Positions 1 through 8,590 of a stretch of DNA of 64,000 nt are shown here, one piece after another. Positions within the stretch are counted from its first letter, which is position 1; every line of letters begins with the position of its first letter. Made by a program: the position numbers and the translations under genes. The notes below the pieces were generated by a model. The model was given only the letters and a program-made list of their open reading frames with translations, was not told where the DNA came from and made no database searches. Source of the DNA: Prunella strophiata (Eukaryota; Chordata; Aves; Passeriformes; Prunellidae); NCBI GenBank assembly GCA_036583965.1, contig JAZBQD010000019.1:496001-560000 (forward strand), given 5' to 3'.

Positions 1-683
1 CTGAGCTCTTCCATTAACCTGAAAGCAAAGATATTAACACAAGGAAAAAAAAGATATGGGAGAAAAATCCTTATGGATATGGGAAAAATTCTATGTGCAG
101 GCAAAATTCTTATTAAAAAAACCCCCAATTTGTACAACCCTTTGTCTTTTTTCCAGTGTTTTTTCCAGCCTGGAATAATTTAAATTTATCCTAAAAGTGG
201 AGCTGGGAAAATTGGTTTATTGGGGATTCCAATATGAGCAGGCCCCAAAATTCTCAGAAATCAGGCAGTTCCCAGCAATCCCAACCTGCTGCATTATTTA
301 ACTTCTTTATGCAGTAAATAAGAAATAAATTAAAATAAAACCAATTTATTCTGTAGTAAAAAGCTGCTTTTAATAATGAAATTGTTAAAAACCAGTGTGG
401 CCTTGACAAGTGAAATTAATTCTGTCACTCTTCTGCCTCCTGAGCTGAAATCTTCTCCCTTGTAATGTTTGGAAGCCTTTGACTTCACTAATTATGATTT
501 TAAGTAATTAAAATAGAATTAGAGGCTGCTAATTCTGGATGTTAATGCACAACAGGATTGGGGAGCATGGCCCCAATTGGCCTTCCCATAAATCCTCTTG
601 TTGGCAAAACAAATTCAAATTATTTGGCATGGAGAGGCCTGGATGCAGAGTTTGGGATTTAAGGAGGGATGTGGAAACTTGGG
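1..683. other. Unique AT-rich sequence, no gene seen
   Basis: AT-rich, low in CpG, with no CR1 signature, no long open frame and no tandem structure. I see nothing I can name. Confidence 0.6.
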
Positions 684-803
684 AGGTTCTGCCAGGAAGG
701 AGCTGATTCATTCAGGGAGTAAAAACTTCCTGGTGAAATTCATGGAAAATTTTGTAGAGGTTTTGGGTTTTCCTTTGATTTGCTGTTGATATCTCACCAA
801 GGG
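684..803 (-). repeat. Segment shared with 43688-43874, abutting the 3' end of a CR1
   Basis: About 120 bp lying just beyond the 3' end of the minus-strand CR1 at 804-1060. It includes GGAGCTGATTCATTCAG, TTCCTGGTGAAATTCATGG and TTTGCTGTTGATATCTCACC. The same string of motifs, in the same order and also next to a CR1 3' end, occurs at 43688-43874, where a long T tract replaces the middle. It could be a 3' extension carried by one CR1 lineage or the remnant of a composite repeat. No coding potential is seen. Confidence 0.7.
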
Positions 804-1060
804 ATTCTGGAATCATGGAATGGTTTGGGATGGAAGGGACCTTAAATCCCATCCCATTCCACCCATTCCATGGGCAGGGACAGATTCCCAGGTTGTTCCA
901 GTCCCCATCCAGCCTGGCCTTGGGCACTGCCAGGGATCCAGGGGCAGCCACAGCTGCTCTGGCAATTCCAGCCCAGCCAGGAATTCCCAATTCCCAATCT
1001 CCCATCCATCCCTGCCCTCTGGCACTGGGAGCCATTCCCTGGGTCCTGTCCCTTATTTCC
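804..1060 (-). mobile_element. CR1 LINE fragment, 3' end
   Basis: Read on the minus strand this is the 3' part of an avian CR1. It has the body motif GGCAGCCACAGCT (as its complement) near 943-955 and ends in the GGTCCCTTCCATCCCAAAC-type tail near 820-840. CR1 is a chicken-repeat-1 non-LTR retrotransposon whose copies are usually 5'-truncated, as this one is. The copy carries the CAATTCCCAATCTCCC variant seen in several copies here (13155, 20470, 43875, 53000), suggesting one subfamily. No reverse transcriptase or endonuclease sequence remains. Confidence 0.88.
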
Positions 1061-1176
1061 ATTTGTTCCAGGGCTGGACAACCATTCCAGGGAAAAAAAT
1101 CTCCAATATCCAACTCCTCTGGTGTTATGAGCTCCACTTTTCCCCCAAGTCCCCCCAGGTCATTCCCTCCCAGTAA

Positions 1177-1398
1177 ATTCCAGGTTTCTCCCTTGGAAGG
1201 GTCATCAGGCATTGGAAGAGGTGGGAATTCCCATCCCAGGAGGGATTTAAATCCCTGTGGATGTGGCACTTGGGGATATGGGGCAGTGGTGGCCTGGGCA
1301 GTGCTGGGAATGGTTGGACTCTGATCCCAGAGGGCTTTTCCAGCCTCAGCAATTCTGTGATTCTGTAGAATTCTGCAGAATTTTTGCATCATGAAATT
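1177..1398 (+). repeat. Inverted duplication, outer left arm
   Basis: The reverse complement of 1177-1398 matches 4375-4598 almost base for base. By eye I count about 11 differences in 222 bp, mostly near 1365-1390. Most of the arm is a CR1 3' end (1190-1365), but the match continues past the CR1 at both ends (the ATGATGCAAAAA side and the ATTCCAGGTTTCTCCC side). It is therefore a duplication and not two independent CR1 insertions. Confidence 0.85.
1190..1365 (+). mobile_element. CR1 LINE fragment, 3' end (variant tail)
   Basis: Motifs in order are GTCATCAGGCATTGGAA, GGATGTGGCACTTGGGGA, GTGCTGGGAATGGTTGGACT and GAGGGCTTTTCCAGCCTCAG, ending in ATTCTGTGATTCTGT. The tail form TTTTCCAACCT is that of a different, older CR1 subfamily from the copy at 804-1060. 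It lies wholly inside the outer left arm of the inverted duplication. Confidence 0.85.
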
Positions 1399-1880
1399 TT
1401 CCCTCTGTTTTTAACCCCAGGGTTGTGACCTGCCCTCTAATCCTTTTCTTAACTGTGGGCATTCCAGTGAAATAAATTTTAAAAATTGGAATTTTGTGCA
1501 TTTTAAAGGTTTATTTTGGGATCCAGGTCAGAGTTGAGCCTTTTTCCAAAGTGGGTTCATGAAAATCCTGTCAGTATTTACCCCAGAACAGGAATTGCTT
1601 CCAAAGGCAGCTGCTTTTATCAGCCATTGTTAAAATTCCCAGGACTTTAAAGATTTATTTTGGCTTTTCCAATGGCAAATGTTCTGTTATCCCATCTTTC
1701 TGCTCTGCAAAAAAAGCAATTATGGAGACAGGGTCCTGCCCTTGCAGCTGAATAACCTGAGAGTTTGGAAAAAGGAAAAAATGGGATTTTTAACAGGAAA
1801 TATCTCTGGAAAGATGGAGCTGTGGGAAGACACCTGTGAGCCTCCAGCTTTGCCCAGGGATTTAGGGGATAAAGCTCTGG
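1399..1880. other. Unpaired segment within the left arm
   Basis: These 482 bp separate the two matching blocks of the left arm; the right arm has only 129 bp (4246-4374) at the same place, with no similarity that I can see. Either an insertion on this side or a deletion/replacement on the other followed the duplication. No gene is seen. Confidence 0.6.
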
Positions 1881-2298
1881 CATCTTCCCCAGCTCCTTCT
1901 CCCAGGGATCCCAGCTCTGGGATTGGTTCCCATCCTTGTTTTATGCTCCATCCTCACGACACCCAGCCTGCCTGCTCCCCCAAATCCCTCAAGGAAAAAG
2001 AAATGGAGTAAGAGACGAAAATCAATGAAGAATTCACCAAAATCCTGCCAGGACACCACCTCTCCTGCATTTCCATCTTTTAGGCAGGAATTATTTTTCT
2101 CACCCATCCCAGGGCAGCACATGGCTCAGTCATGAGCTGAAAGCACAAAAATGTGTAAATCCAGAGCTAAAACCAAGAGCAGACCACACTTAATTAGCCT
2201 CAAATACTCAGCTTTTTCCTTGTTTTTGATTTTTCCCTGTGCATTTTAATGCATGTTGATCCACTGGTAAATTGGAAATGTTAACCCTGGGTCAAAAA
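1881..2298 (+). repeat. Inverted duplication, inner left arm
   Basis: The reverse complement of this 418-bp block equals 3828-4245 with about ten differences by eye, roughly 97% identity. The ~195 bp nearest the spacer differ at only one base. It carries no CR1 signature, so the pairing cannot be explained by a dispersed repeat that I recognise. It ends towards the spacer at AACCCTGGGTCAAAAA. Confidence 0.9.
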
Positions 2299-3827
2299 TG
2301 GACTGTCAGGAAAAGCAGGTTTGTGGGAACTGAAACTCCATGGACCATTGCCCTTTTATTTTTCTTTTACTTTTCTTTTATTATTTTATTACATTTATTT
2401 ATTCTATTTTTATTTTTTTGTTGTTTGGGTAGGCAAAAAATGAACAGGGAGAAACTTCCTTTTTGGAGATGGAGTTTGGAGCTGACTGAGAGGGGAATTT
2501 TGAGGAGAGAAAGGGTTTTAATGAGGCAGTTGAGGAAAAGTGAGGTCCAAGATTGGTGGTGTTGGAGCCCAACCAGAGCTTCACTGGAATCCTGAGCTCT
2601 GGGCTGGCCCTGCTGGTGACCCAGGTGACCTCCTGTGGTTCCTTCCAGCCTGGCAGGCGACGGGACAAGGGGGAATGACTTGGAATTGACAGAGAATTGG
2701 TTTAGATGGGATATTGGGAAGGAATTCCTGGCTGGGAAGGTGGGGAAGCCCTGGGATGGAATTCCCAGAGAAGCTGTGGCTGCCTCTGGACTCCCTGGAA
2801 GTATCCAAGTTCAGGTTGGAGCAGCCTGGATTCCAGGATTCCAGGGCTGGAACTGGATGATTTTTAACATTCTTTCCATTCCAAACTAGTTTTTAATGTT
2901 TTTTTTTATTATTTTCCTTAGGGTTAGCAGGAGTCACCTCATTATTCTGCATTTTCCCAGACCTACATCCACCATTCCAGACCCTTGAAGTGCCCTGGAG
3001 TGCTTGAGCTGTGTTAAAAATATCCAATAAATTCTGGAGAATATCTTGGAATTCTGCCAAGCCACTGGAAGCACCAGGAGCCTCCTCTGGGGGTCACCAC
3101 AGGTTGTGCATCCTGCTTGGATCAAGCCAGCAGCTGGATTTTCCACCTCTGGATCTCAGCTGACCCCAAGGTGGGGGTTTCCTGGAGAAGAATTTTCCTG
3201 GGATTCTTCCCAGGACAAGCTCTTTCCTTTTGCTCATTTCCCATTCCATTTGATAACCATCAACAAAAGAAACGCTGTTCAGTCCTTAAAAAAAAAAATC
3301 CTTCAATCCTTGAAAAAATGAACATTTAAGCGGTTTTCCGAATGAGGGTGAAAAGTAGGGAAAGAAATATGATAGGGAAGACATTAAAACAAATGGCCAG
3401 CAATTACTGATTCACTTTTTATTCCAGCAATCACGATTCCAGAGGGTTTGAACACGTTTTTAAATGGAATATCTAGCTCAGGAAATCTCTCCCAAATTTC
3501 CCCTGATTGCAGGCTGTGCCGGCGACAGATGATTCAGGATAGGAAATGCCAATTTTTTCTGTGGATCTGCAACCTATTGTTCAGGTTTGCTGCTAAATGA
3601 AGAGACCCATGTGAGAGACTTGCTGCCTTTTTTTTATATTTTGTTTTTTTCCCCCTGCTTTTTAAAAAAAGATTGGATTATGGGGAGGTTACCAAAGGTT
3701 TCTGAGAGAAATGGGAGCTGTTGTTTCCAAAGTAAATAGTGGCAGCCCCCGGTGTGTCCTCACCTGCAGGGAGCTGTTTATGCACTTCACAGCTTTGTTA
3801 TTTATTATTTTCACAGAACCCCAGGGC
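2299..3827. other. Spacer of the inverted duplication
   Basis: These 1529 bp lie between the inner arms. They hold one CR1 fragment (2648-2888), T-rich sequence at 2350-2425, and otherwise unique sequence. The part near 3500-3640 (GCCGGCGACAGATGATTCAG and onward) is repeat-free and could be a short conserved element. No convincing open frame. Confidence 0.6.
2648..2888 (+). mobile_element. CR1 LINE fragment, 3' end
   Basis: Starts in the GACGGGACAAGGGGGAATG region, continues through GGGATATTGGGAAGGAATTCC and CCCAGAGAAGCTGTGGCTGC, and ends with CTTTCCATTCCAAAC. The piece near 2810-2850 is rearranged compared with other copies (GGATTCCAGGATTCCAGG). It sits in the inverted-duplication spacer. 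Confidence 0.85.
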
Positions 3828-4245
3828 TTTTTGACCCAGGGTTAACATTTCCAATTTACCAGTGGATCAACGTGCATTAAAATGCACAGGGAAAAATCAA
3901 AAACAAGGAAAAAGCTGAGTATTTGAGGCTAATTAAGTGTGGTCTGCTCTTGGTTTTAGCTCTGGATTTACACATTTTTGTGCTTTCAGCTCATGACTGA
4001 GCCATGTGCTGCCCTGGGATGGGTGAGAAAAATAAATTCCTGCCTAAAAGATGGAAATGTAGGAGAGGTGGTGTCCTGGCAGGATTTTGGTGAATTCTTC
4101 ATTGATTTTTGTCTCTTACTCCATTCCTTTTTCCTGGAGGGATCTGGGGGAGCAGGCAGGCTGGGTGTAGTGAGGATGGAGCATGAAAACAAGGATGGGA
4201 ACCAATCCCAGAGCTGGGATCCCTGGGAGAAGGAGCTGGGAAAGG
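3828..4245 (-). repeat. Inverted duplication, inner right arm
   Basis: Partner of 1881-2298 in opposite orientation, starting TTTTTGACCCAGGGTTAAC and ending GAGAAGGAGCTGGG. Differences from the left arm are scattered substitutions plus two single-base length changes (near 4028 and 4186), as expected of a duplication with few mutations since copying or since gene conversion between the arms. Confidence 0.9.
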
Positions 4246-4374
4246 TGGGAGGCAGAGGGGGAAGGATGGGCAGCACCAGCAGGAGCACGTGTTCTCCTCA
4301 AGCTGCAGAAATGCCAAGCTGCAGAAGTGGACCCTTGGAAAATCCTTGGAAGGTCATTTTGTCTCCCAGGTTGG
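4246..4374. other. Unpaired segment within the right arm
   Basis: 129 bp separate the inner and outer right arms and do not match the 482 bp in the corresponding place on the left. It has the small internal echo AGCTGCAGAA at two places. No gene. Confidence 0.5.
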
Positions 4375-4598
4375 AAATTTCATGATGCAAAAAAATCTGC
4401 GGAGTTCTACAGAATAATGGAATTGCTGAGGCTGGAAAAGCCCTCTGGGATCAGAGTCCAACCATTCCCAGCACTGCCCAGGCCACCCCTGCCCCATGTC
4501 CCCAAGTGCCACATCCACAGGGACTTAAATCCCTCCTGGGATGGGAATTCCCACCTCTTCCAATGCCTGATGACCCTTCCAAGGGAGAAACCTGGAAT
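4375..4598 (-). repeat. Inverted duplication, outer right arm (contains CR1, minus strand)
   Basis: Reverse-complement partner of 1177-1398. It holds the same CR1 3' end on the minus strand (about 4408-4590), cut at the same place in the CR1 body, which shows that both CR1 copies descend from one insertion. Confidence 0.85.
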
Positions 4599-4602
4599 GT
4601 CA

Positions 4603-4710
4603 AATCACAGTATTCCAGGATGGTTTGTGTTGGAAAGGACCTAAAATCCTTTCACTCCCTGATCCATGGGCAAGGACACCTTCCACTATCCCAGTTTGCC
4701 CAGCAGGAAA
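4603..4710 (-). mobile_element. CR1 LINE fragment, 3' end
   Basis: ATTCCAGGATGGTTTGTGTTGG through GGGCAAGGACACCTTCCACT, then lost after CAGTTTGCCCA. A short, 5'-truncated minus-strand copy directly beside the outer right arm. It is absent from the left arm's flank, so it inserted after the duplication or lay outside it. Confidence 0.75.
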
Positions 4711-5864
4711 CCACTGGGATAAGCAGGAAATTGTTGCTGGTCCATGCTGAGGGATCCCTCGGGATGAGGCAGATCCCTTGGAACTGCTGAGGGAAGGAGG
4801 GACAGGAATGGAGCTCCTGCTCCAAGGCAGAGCTCCTGAGCTTTGCTGGAGGCAACCAGCACGGTGGGAGCTCTTTCCTGGCCTAAAAATGGGACTAGGG
4901 AGCCAGAAATTGGGAGGAAAAGTGAACCAATCCGACTGCAGCAGAGCTCTGGAATAATTAATGGATAATGTGCATTGACCTGGTTAGGGGTTGTTTACTG
5001 CATGGATGCATGGATTTAACTTCCAAGGGAGCTGGAGGGGGAAAGCCCAGAACAATTGGGAAGGGAAAATAAGGACTGGAAATAAAACTCCTGTCCTGAT
5101 TAAAACTTGAAGCTTGTTAAGAGACAATGTCAGGACAAGCAAATGTGCAGGCACAGTTAATTTGGCAAGAGAGGGGGATGTTACATAAGGAGAGGGAGCA
5201 GTGAATTCCAGCATTTCTTTTTCTACTAGGAATCTCTTGATGGAGCCACTGGCACAGAGCACCCTCTGCAAGAGGGGGTCACAGACAGACCTTGACCTGT
5301 GGTCACCTTTGTGGTCACCTTTGTGGTCACCTGCTCTCCAAATATTTGCCAAATGTTTGGCTGGGGTTGATCCTCTGGGATGGCAAAACTGGCAGGATTT
5401 GGGAAAAATCTGGATGCACAAAAGGCTTGAGTGAAATTTCAAGCTCACGAGGGGTAAAGAACTGCAAGCTCCTGTTGGAGTGTTGGGAAAGGATAAGAAA
5501 TGGAATTGGGAAAGGAATTTCCACTTTAATTCTTATTCAGCAGGAGAGGAGGGATAATAAAAAAAATTGGATCATAAACAAGAGATTCAGGCATGAAAAT
5601 TCAGACGCTGGTGGGAGTAGATGATGCAGGAGGAAACTAGCAGGGACATAATTATGTGAGATCCCTAATTACTGAGATGGGAGGGGCGGGGCAGGCCTGC
5701 AGCTGTCTGGGCAGAGGAAGGAAAATCCTGGAGGAAAGGAAGGAAAAACTGCTCCTTGGAGGAGCAGGGAATTTCTGTGTCCTTGGACTGCTCTGGTGCA
5801 GGTAGAGCCTGTGAGGTGTTGGAAGTGGGAGGTGGGAAGTAGATTTGGGAAGAATAAGTGTTTT
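4711..5864. other. Unique sequence, no gene seen
   Basis: Mixed composition with short open frames only and no CR1 signature. Its only structure is the small 12-bp repeat at 5299-5334. It leads into the GGGAT satellite. Confidence 0.55.
5299..5334 (+). repeat. 12-bp tandem repeat, three copies
   Basis: Unit TGTGGTCACCTT, repeated three times with one change in the last copy. The unit is a multiple of three, so it reads as Trp-Ser-Pro-Leu repeats in a short open frame, but nothing suggests that frame is used. Confidence 0.85.
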
Positions 5865-6924
5865 GGGATGGATGGGATGGGATGGGATGGATGGGATGGG
5901 ATGGGATGGGATGGATGGGATGGGATGGATGGGATGGGATGGGATGGATGGGATGGGATGGGATGGATGGGATGGGATGGGATGGGATGGGATGGATGGG
6001 ATGGGATGGATGGGATGGGATGGGATGGGATGGATGGGATGGGATGGATGGGATGGGATGGGATGGATGGGATGGGATGGGATGGGATGGGATGGATGGG
6101 ATGGGATGGGATGGGATGGGATGGATGGGATGGGATGGGATGGGATGGATGGGATGGGATGGGATGGGATGGATGGGATGGGATGGATGGGATGGGATGG
6201 ATGGGATGGGATGGGATGGATGGGATGGGATGGGATGGGATGGGATGGATGGGATGGGATGGGATGGGATGGGATGGGATGGATGGGATGGGATGGGATG
6301 GATGGGATGGGATGGGATGGGATGGATGGGATGGGATGGATGGGATGGGATGGGATGGGATGGGATGGGATGGATGGGATGGGATGGGATGGATGGGATG
6401 GGATGGGATGGATGGGATGGGATGGATGGGATGGGATGGGATGGGATGGGATGGATGGGATGGGATGGATGGGATGGGATGGGATGGGATGGGATGGGAT
6501 GGATGGGATGGGATGGATGGGATGGGATGGATGGGATGGGATGGATGGGATGGGATGGGATGGGATGGATGGGATGGGATGGATGGGATGGGATGGGATG
6601 GGATGGGATGGGATGGGATGGGATGGATGGGATGGGATGGATGGGATGGGATGGATGGGATGGGATGGGATGGGATGGATGGGATGGGATGGATGGGATG
6701 GGATGGGATGGATGGGATGGGATGGATGGGATGGGATGGGATGGGATGGATGGGATGGGATGGATGGGATGGGATGGATGGGATGGGATGGGATGGGATG
6801 GGATGGGATGGATGGGATGGGATGGGATGGATGGGATGGGATGGATGGGATGGGATGGGATGGGATGGGATGGGATGGGATGGGATGGGATGGGATGGGA
6901 TGGGATGGGATGGGATGGGATGGA
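5865..6924 (+). repeat. GGGAT/GGAT satellite array, 1.06 kb
   Basis: The array is built of two words, GGGAT (5 bp) and GGAT (4 bp). GGAT always stands alone between runs of about two to seven GGGAT units; the last ~80 bp (from about 6845) are pure GGGAT. The plus strand has hundreds of G3 runs spaced by two bases, a strong G-quadruplex motif. Neither word contains a stop codon in any frame, so long open frames on both strands (up to 445 codons on the minus strand, reading Ser-His-Pro-Ile-Pro) are artefacts of composition and not genes. Confidence 0.97.
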
Positions 6925-7094
6925 AGGCACTGCCTGGGAAGCAGCTGGAAGTGGCCTGAACACAAAAGATTCCTGAATCCTTAATTTTGGATCCCCTCCC
7001 ACCCTCCTGCTCTCTCTGACTCCCTGGAAGGAGGCTAGAGCCAGGTGGGGATCAGTCCTTTCTCCAAGGAATCAGAAGAAACAGCCTCCTATGG
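6925..7094. other. Unique sequence right of the satellite
   Basis: A short stretch between the satellite and the next CR1 fragment, with no recognisable feature. Confidence 0.5.
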
Positions 7095-7165
7095 AAAAGG
7101 GAGCAGGATTGGGATGGTCTTGATGGTCCCTTCCAACCCAAACCATTCCATGATCTGGGATTTGG
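7095..7165 (+). mobile_element. CR1 LINE 3' tail, short
   Basis: Only the last ~65 bp remain: GATGGTCCCTTCCAACCCAAACC followed by ATTCCATGATCTGG. It is severely 5'-truncated. Confidence 0.7.
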
Positions 7166-7589
7166 GGAATCCAGATCCCTCTGTACTGGGTTCTTCTGCT
7201 TCCACAAATGTGCAGATGCTTGGGAACGAGGTGGGAGGGATTCTCCATCCCTCTGGATCCCTCTGGATGGATCTGGACCTGCTCCTGGTGTCCCCAGGAG
7301 CAGTGACACCCCCAGCCCAGCTGGGCTGTCTTTGCTTCCTCCCTTGCAGCAGAGAAATGAGCTGTTCATTGTCCCTGGATTCCCTGGATTCCCCAAATTC
7401 CAGGGGCTGGAGCACGGAGTGGGATCAGTTTGTGGATGGAAAAGGGAATGTGTGGCTGGAAGTTGGGAATGCTGGGAATTGTGGGTGAATATTTCTCGCA
7501 GCATCACCACAAGTGCTCTGTGAAAGAGGCTGGAAAACACCTGGGAATTGTTTGGTGCAACAAGGCAGGGATGGAATGTGGTAACTCAG
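7166..7589. other. Unique sequence, no gene seen
   Basis: Contains short echoes of CCTCTGGAT and CCCTGGATT. An open frame of 147 codons begins in the neighbouring CR1 tail and has no recognisable domain, so I do not call it. Confidence 0.5.
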
Positions 7590-7826
7590 AAGGGAGGTGG
7601 AGGCACAGGGAATATTTTAAAGGAATTCCTGCCTGGATGGGAGGTGAGATCCTGGAATGGGATTCCCAGAGCAGCTGTGGCTGCCCCTGGATCCCTGGCA
7701 GTGCCCAAGGCCAGGTTGGACACTGGGGCTGGGAGCAGCCTGGGACAATGGGAGGTGTCCCTGCCATGGCAGGGGTGGGATGAGATTTAAGATTCTTTCC
7801 AACCCAAACCATTCCAGGATTCTAGG
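7590..7826 (+). mobile_element. CR1 LINE fragment, 3' end
   Basis: Contains GGAATTCCTGCCTGGATGGG, CAGAGCAGCTGTGGCTGCCC and GCCAAGGCCAGGTTGGACAC in CR1-like order. The complete tail TTCTTTCCAACCCAAACC plus ATTCCAGGATTCT follows. The GACACTGGGGCTGGGAGCAG form places it with the copies at 16265 and 20470. Confidence 0.88.
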
Positions 7827-8340
7827 AAAGGATTCCCACAGTAACATGGATGTTGCCATCCTGGAAATGTGGGAAAATCCTCGTTTTCCATGCTCTGAGC
7901 TCTGCAGCCACAAATTTGCTTTCACTTTAAGGTTCATGCTATTGGGAATGTGCTTCTGCACCTGGACTTCAATTCCTTGGGTGTAGGCTGGTGCTTGTCC
8001 CTCCTATTCAGGAACACAAATGATAATTTAAATACTTAAACCACGGATCATTCTTTTTCCTCCTCCTTCTTTCCTTCCCTGCCTGGTTTGTTTCAAATGT
8101 GTGCACCAGTTAAAGTTAATCACTGGTGAAGCCTCCATTCAGCTGAACAAAGCTTCCAAAGATGTTTTTCCTCATTTTTCCCTGCTGATCAGCTGGAGCA
8201 GAGGCCCACGCTGGCTGCAGCAGGGGGGATAATGAGGGATGGGAAATTCCCTGCTGTTTTTTAGGATTATTCAGCTGTTGGGGTTAAGCCAGCCCTCAGT
8301 CAAGCCAGGGTGGGAGGCTCCTCACTGCTGGCTGGGAATG
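7827..8340. other. Repeat-poor sequence, no gene seen
   Basis: Free of CR1. The part near 8030-8170 (CACCAGTTAAAGTTAATCAC region) is AT-rich and repeat-free. No coding potential is visible. Confidence 0.45.
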
Positions 8341-8590
8341 GAGATCATGGAATCATGGAATATCCTGAGCTGGAAGGGATCCACAAGGATCATCCCAGCT
8401 CCTGGCTCTGCACAGACACCCAACAGCCCCACCCTGTGCATTCCTGGGAGCGTTGTCCAAAGGCTCCTGGAACTTTGGGAATGTGCCCATTCCTTGGGGA
8501 GCCTGGACAGTGCCCAGCACCCTCTGGAATAGTGGAAACTTTCCCTGATATCCAACCTAAGCCTCCCCTGGCACAGCTCCAGGGTCACCA
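8341..8590 (-). mobile_element. CR1 LINE fragment, GAGCTGGAAGGG subfamily
   Basis: Begins with the doubled tail ATCATGGAATCATGGAAT, then CCTGAGCTGGAAGGGATCC and CACAAGGATCATCCCAGC, and runs to the CTGATATCCAACCTAAGCC region. It is the minus-strand 3' part of a CR1 subfamily distinct from the majority here. An overlapping plus-strand open frame of 266 codons (8310-9110) starts inside it. Confidence 0.8.

Noticed and set aside
712..1392. 226-codon minus-strand frame
   Set aside because: Made of two CR1 3' ends in opposite orientations plus linking DNA.
5652..7002. Long open frames (up to 445 codons minus, 387 codons plus) over the GGGAT satellite
   Set aside because: The two repeat words contain no stop codon in any frame, so openness on both strands is a by-product of composition; the peptides are pure short repeats.
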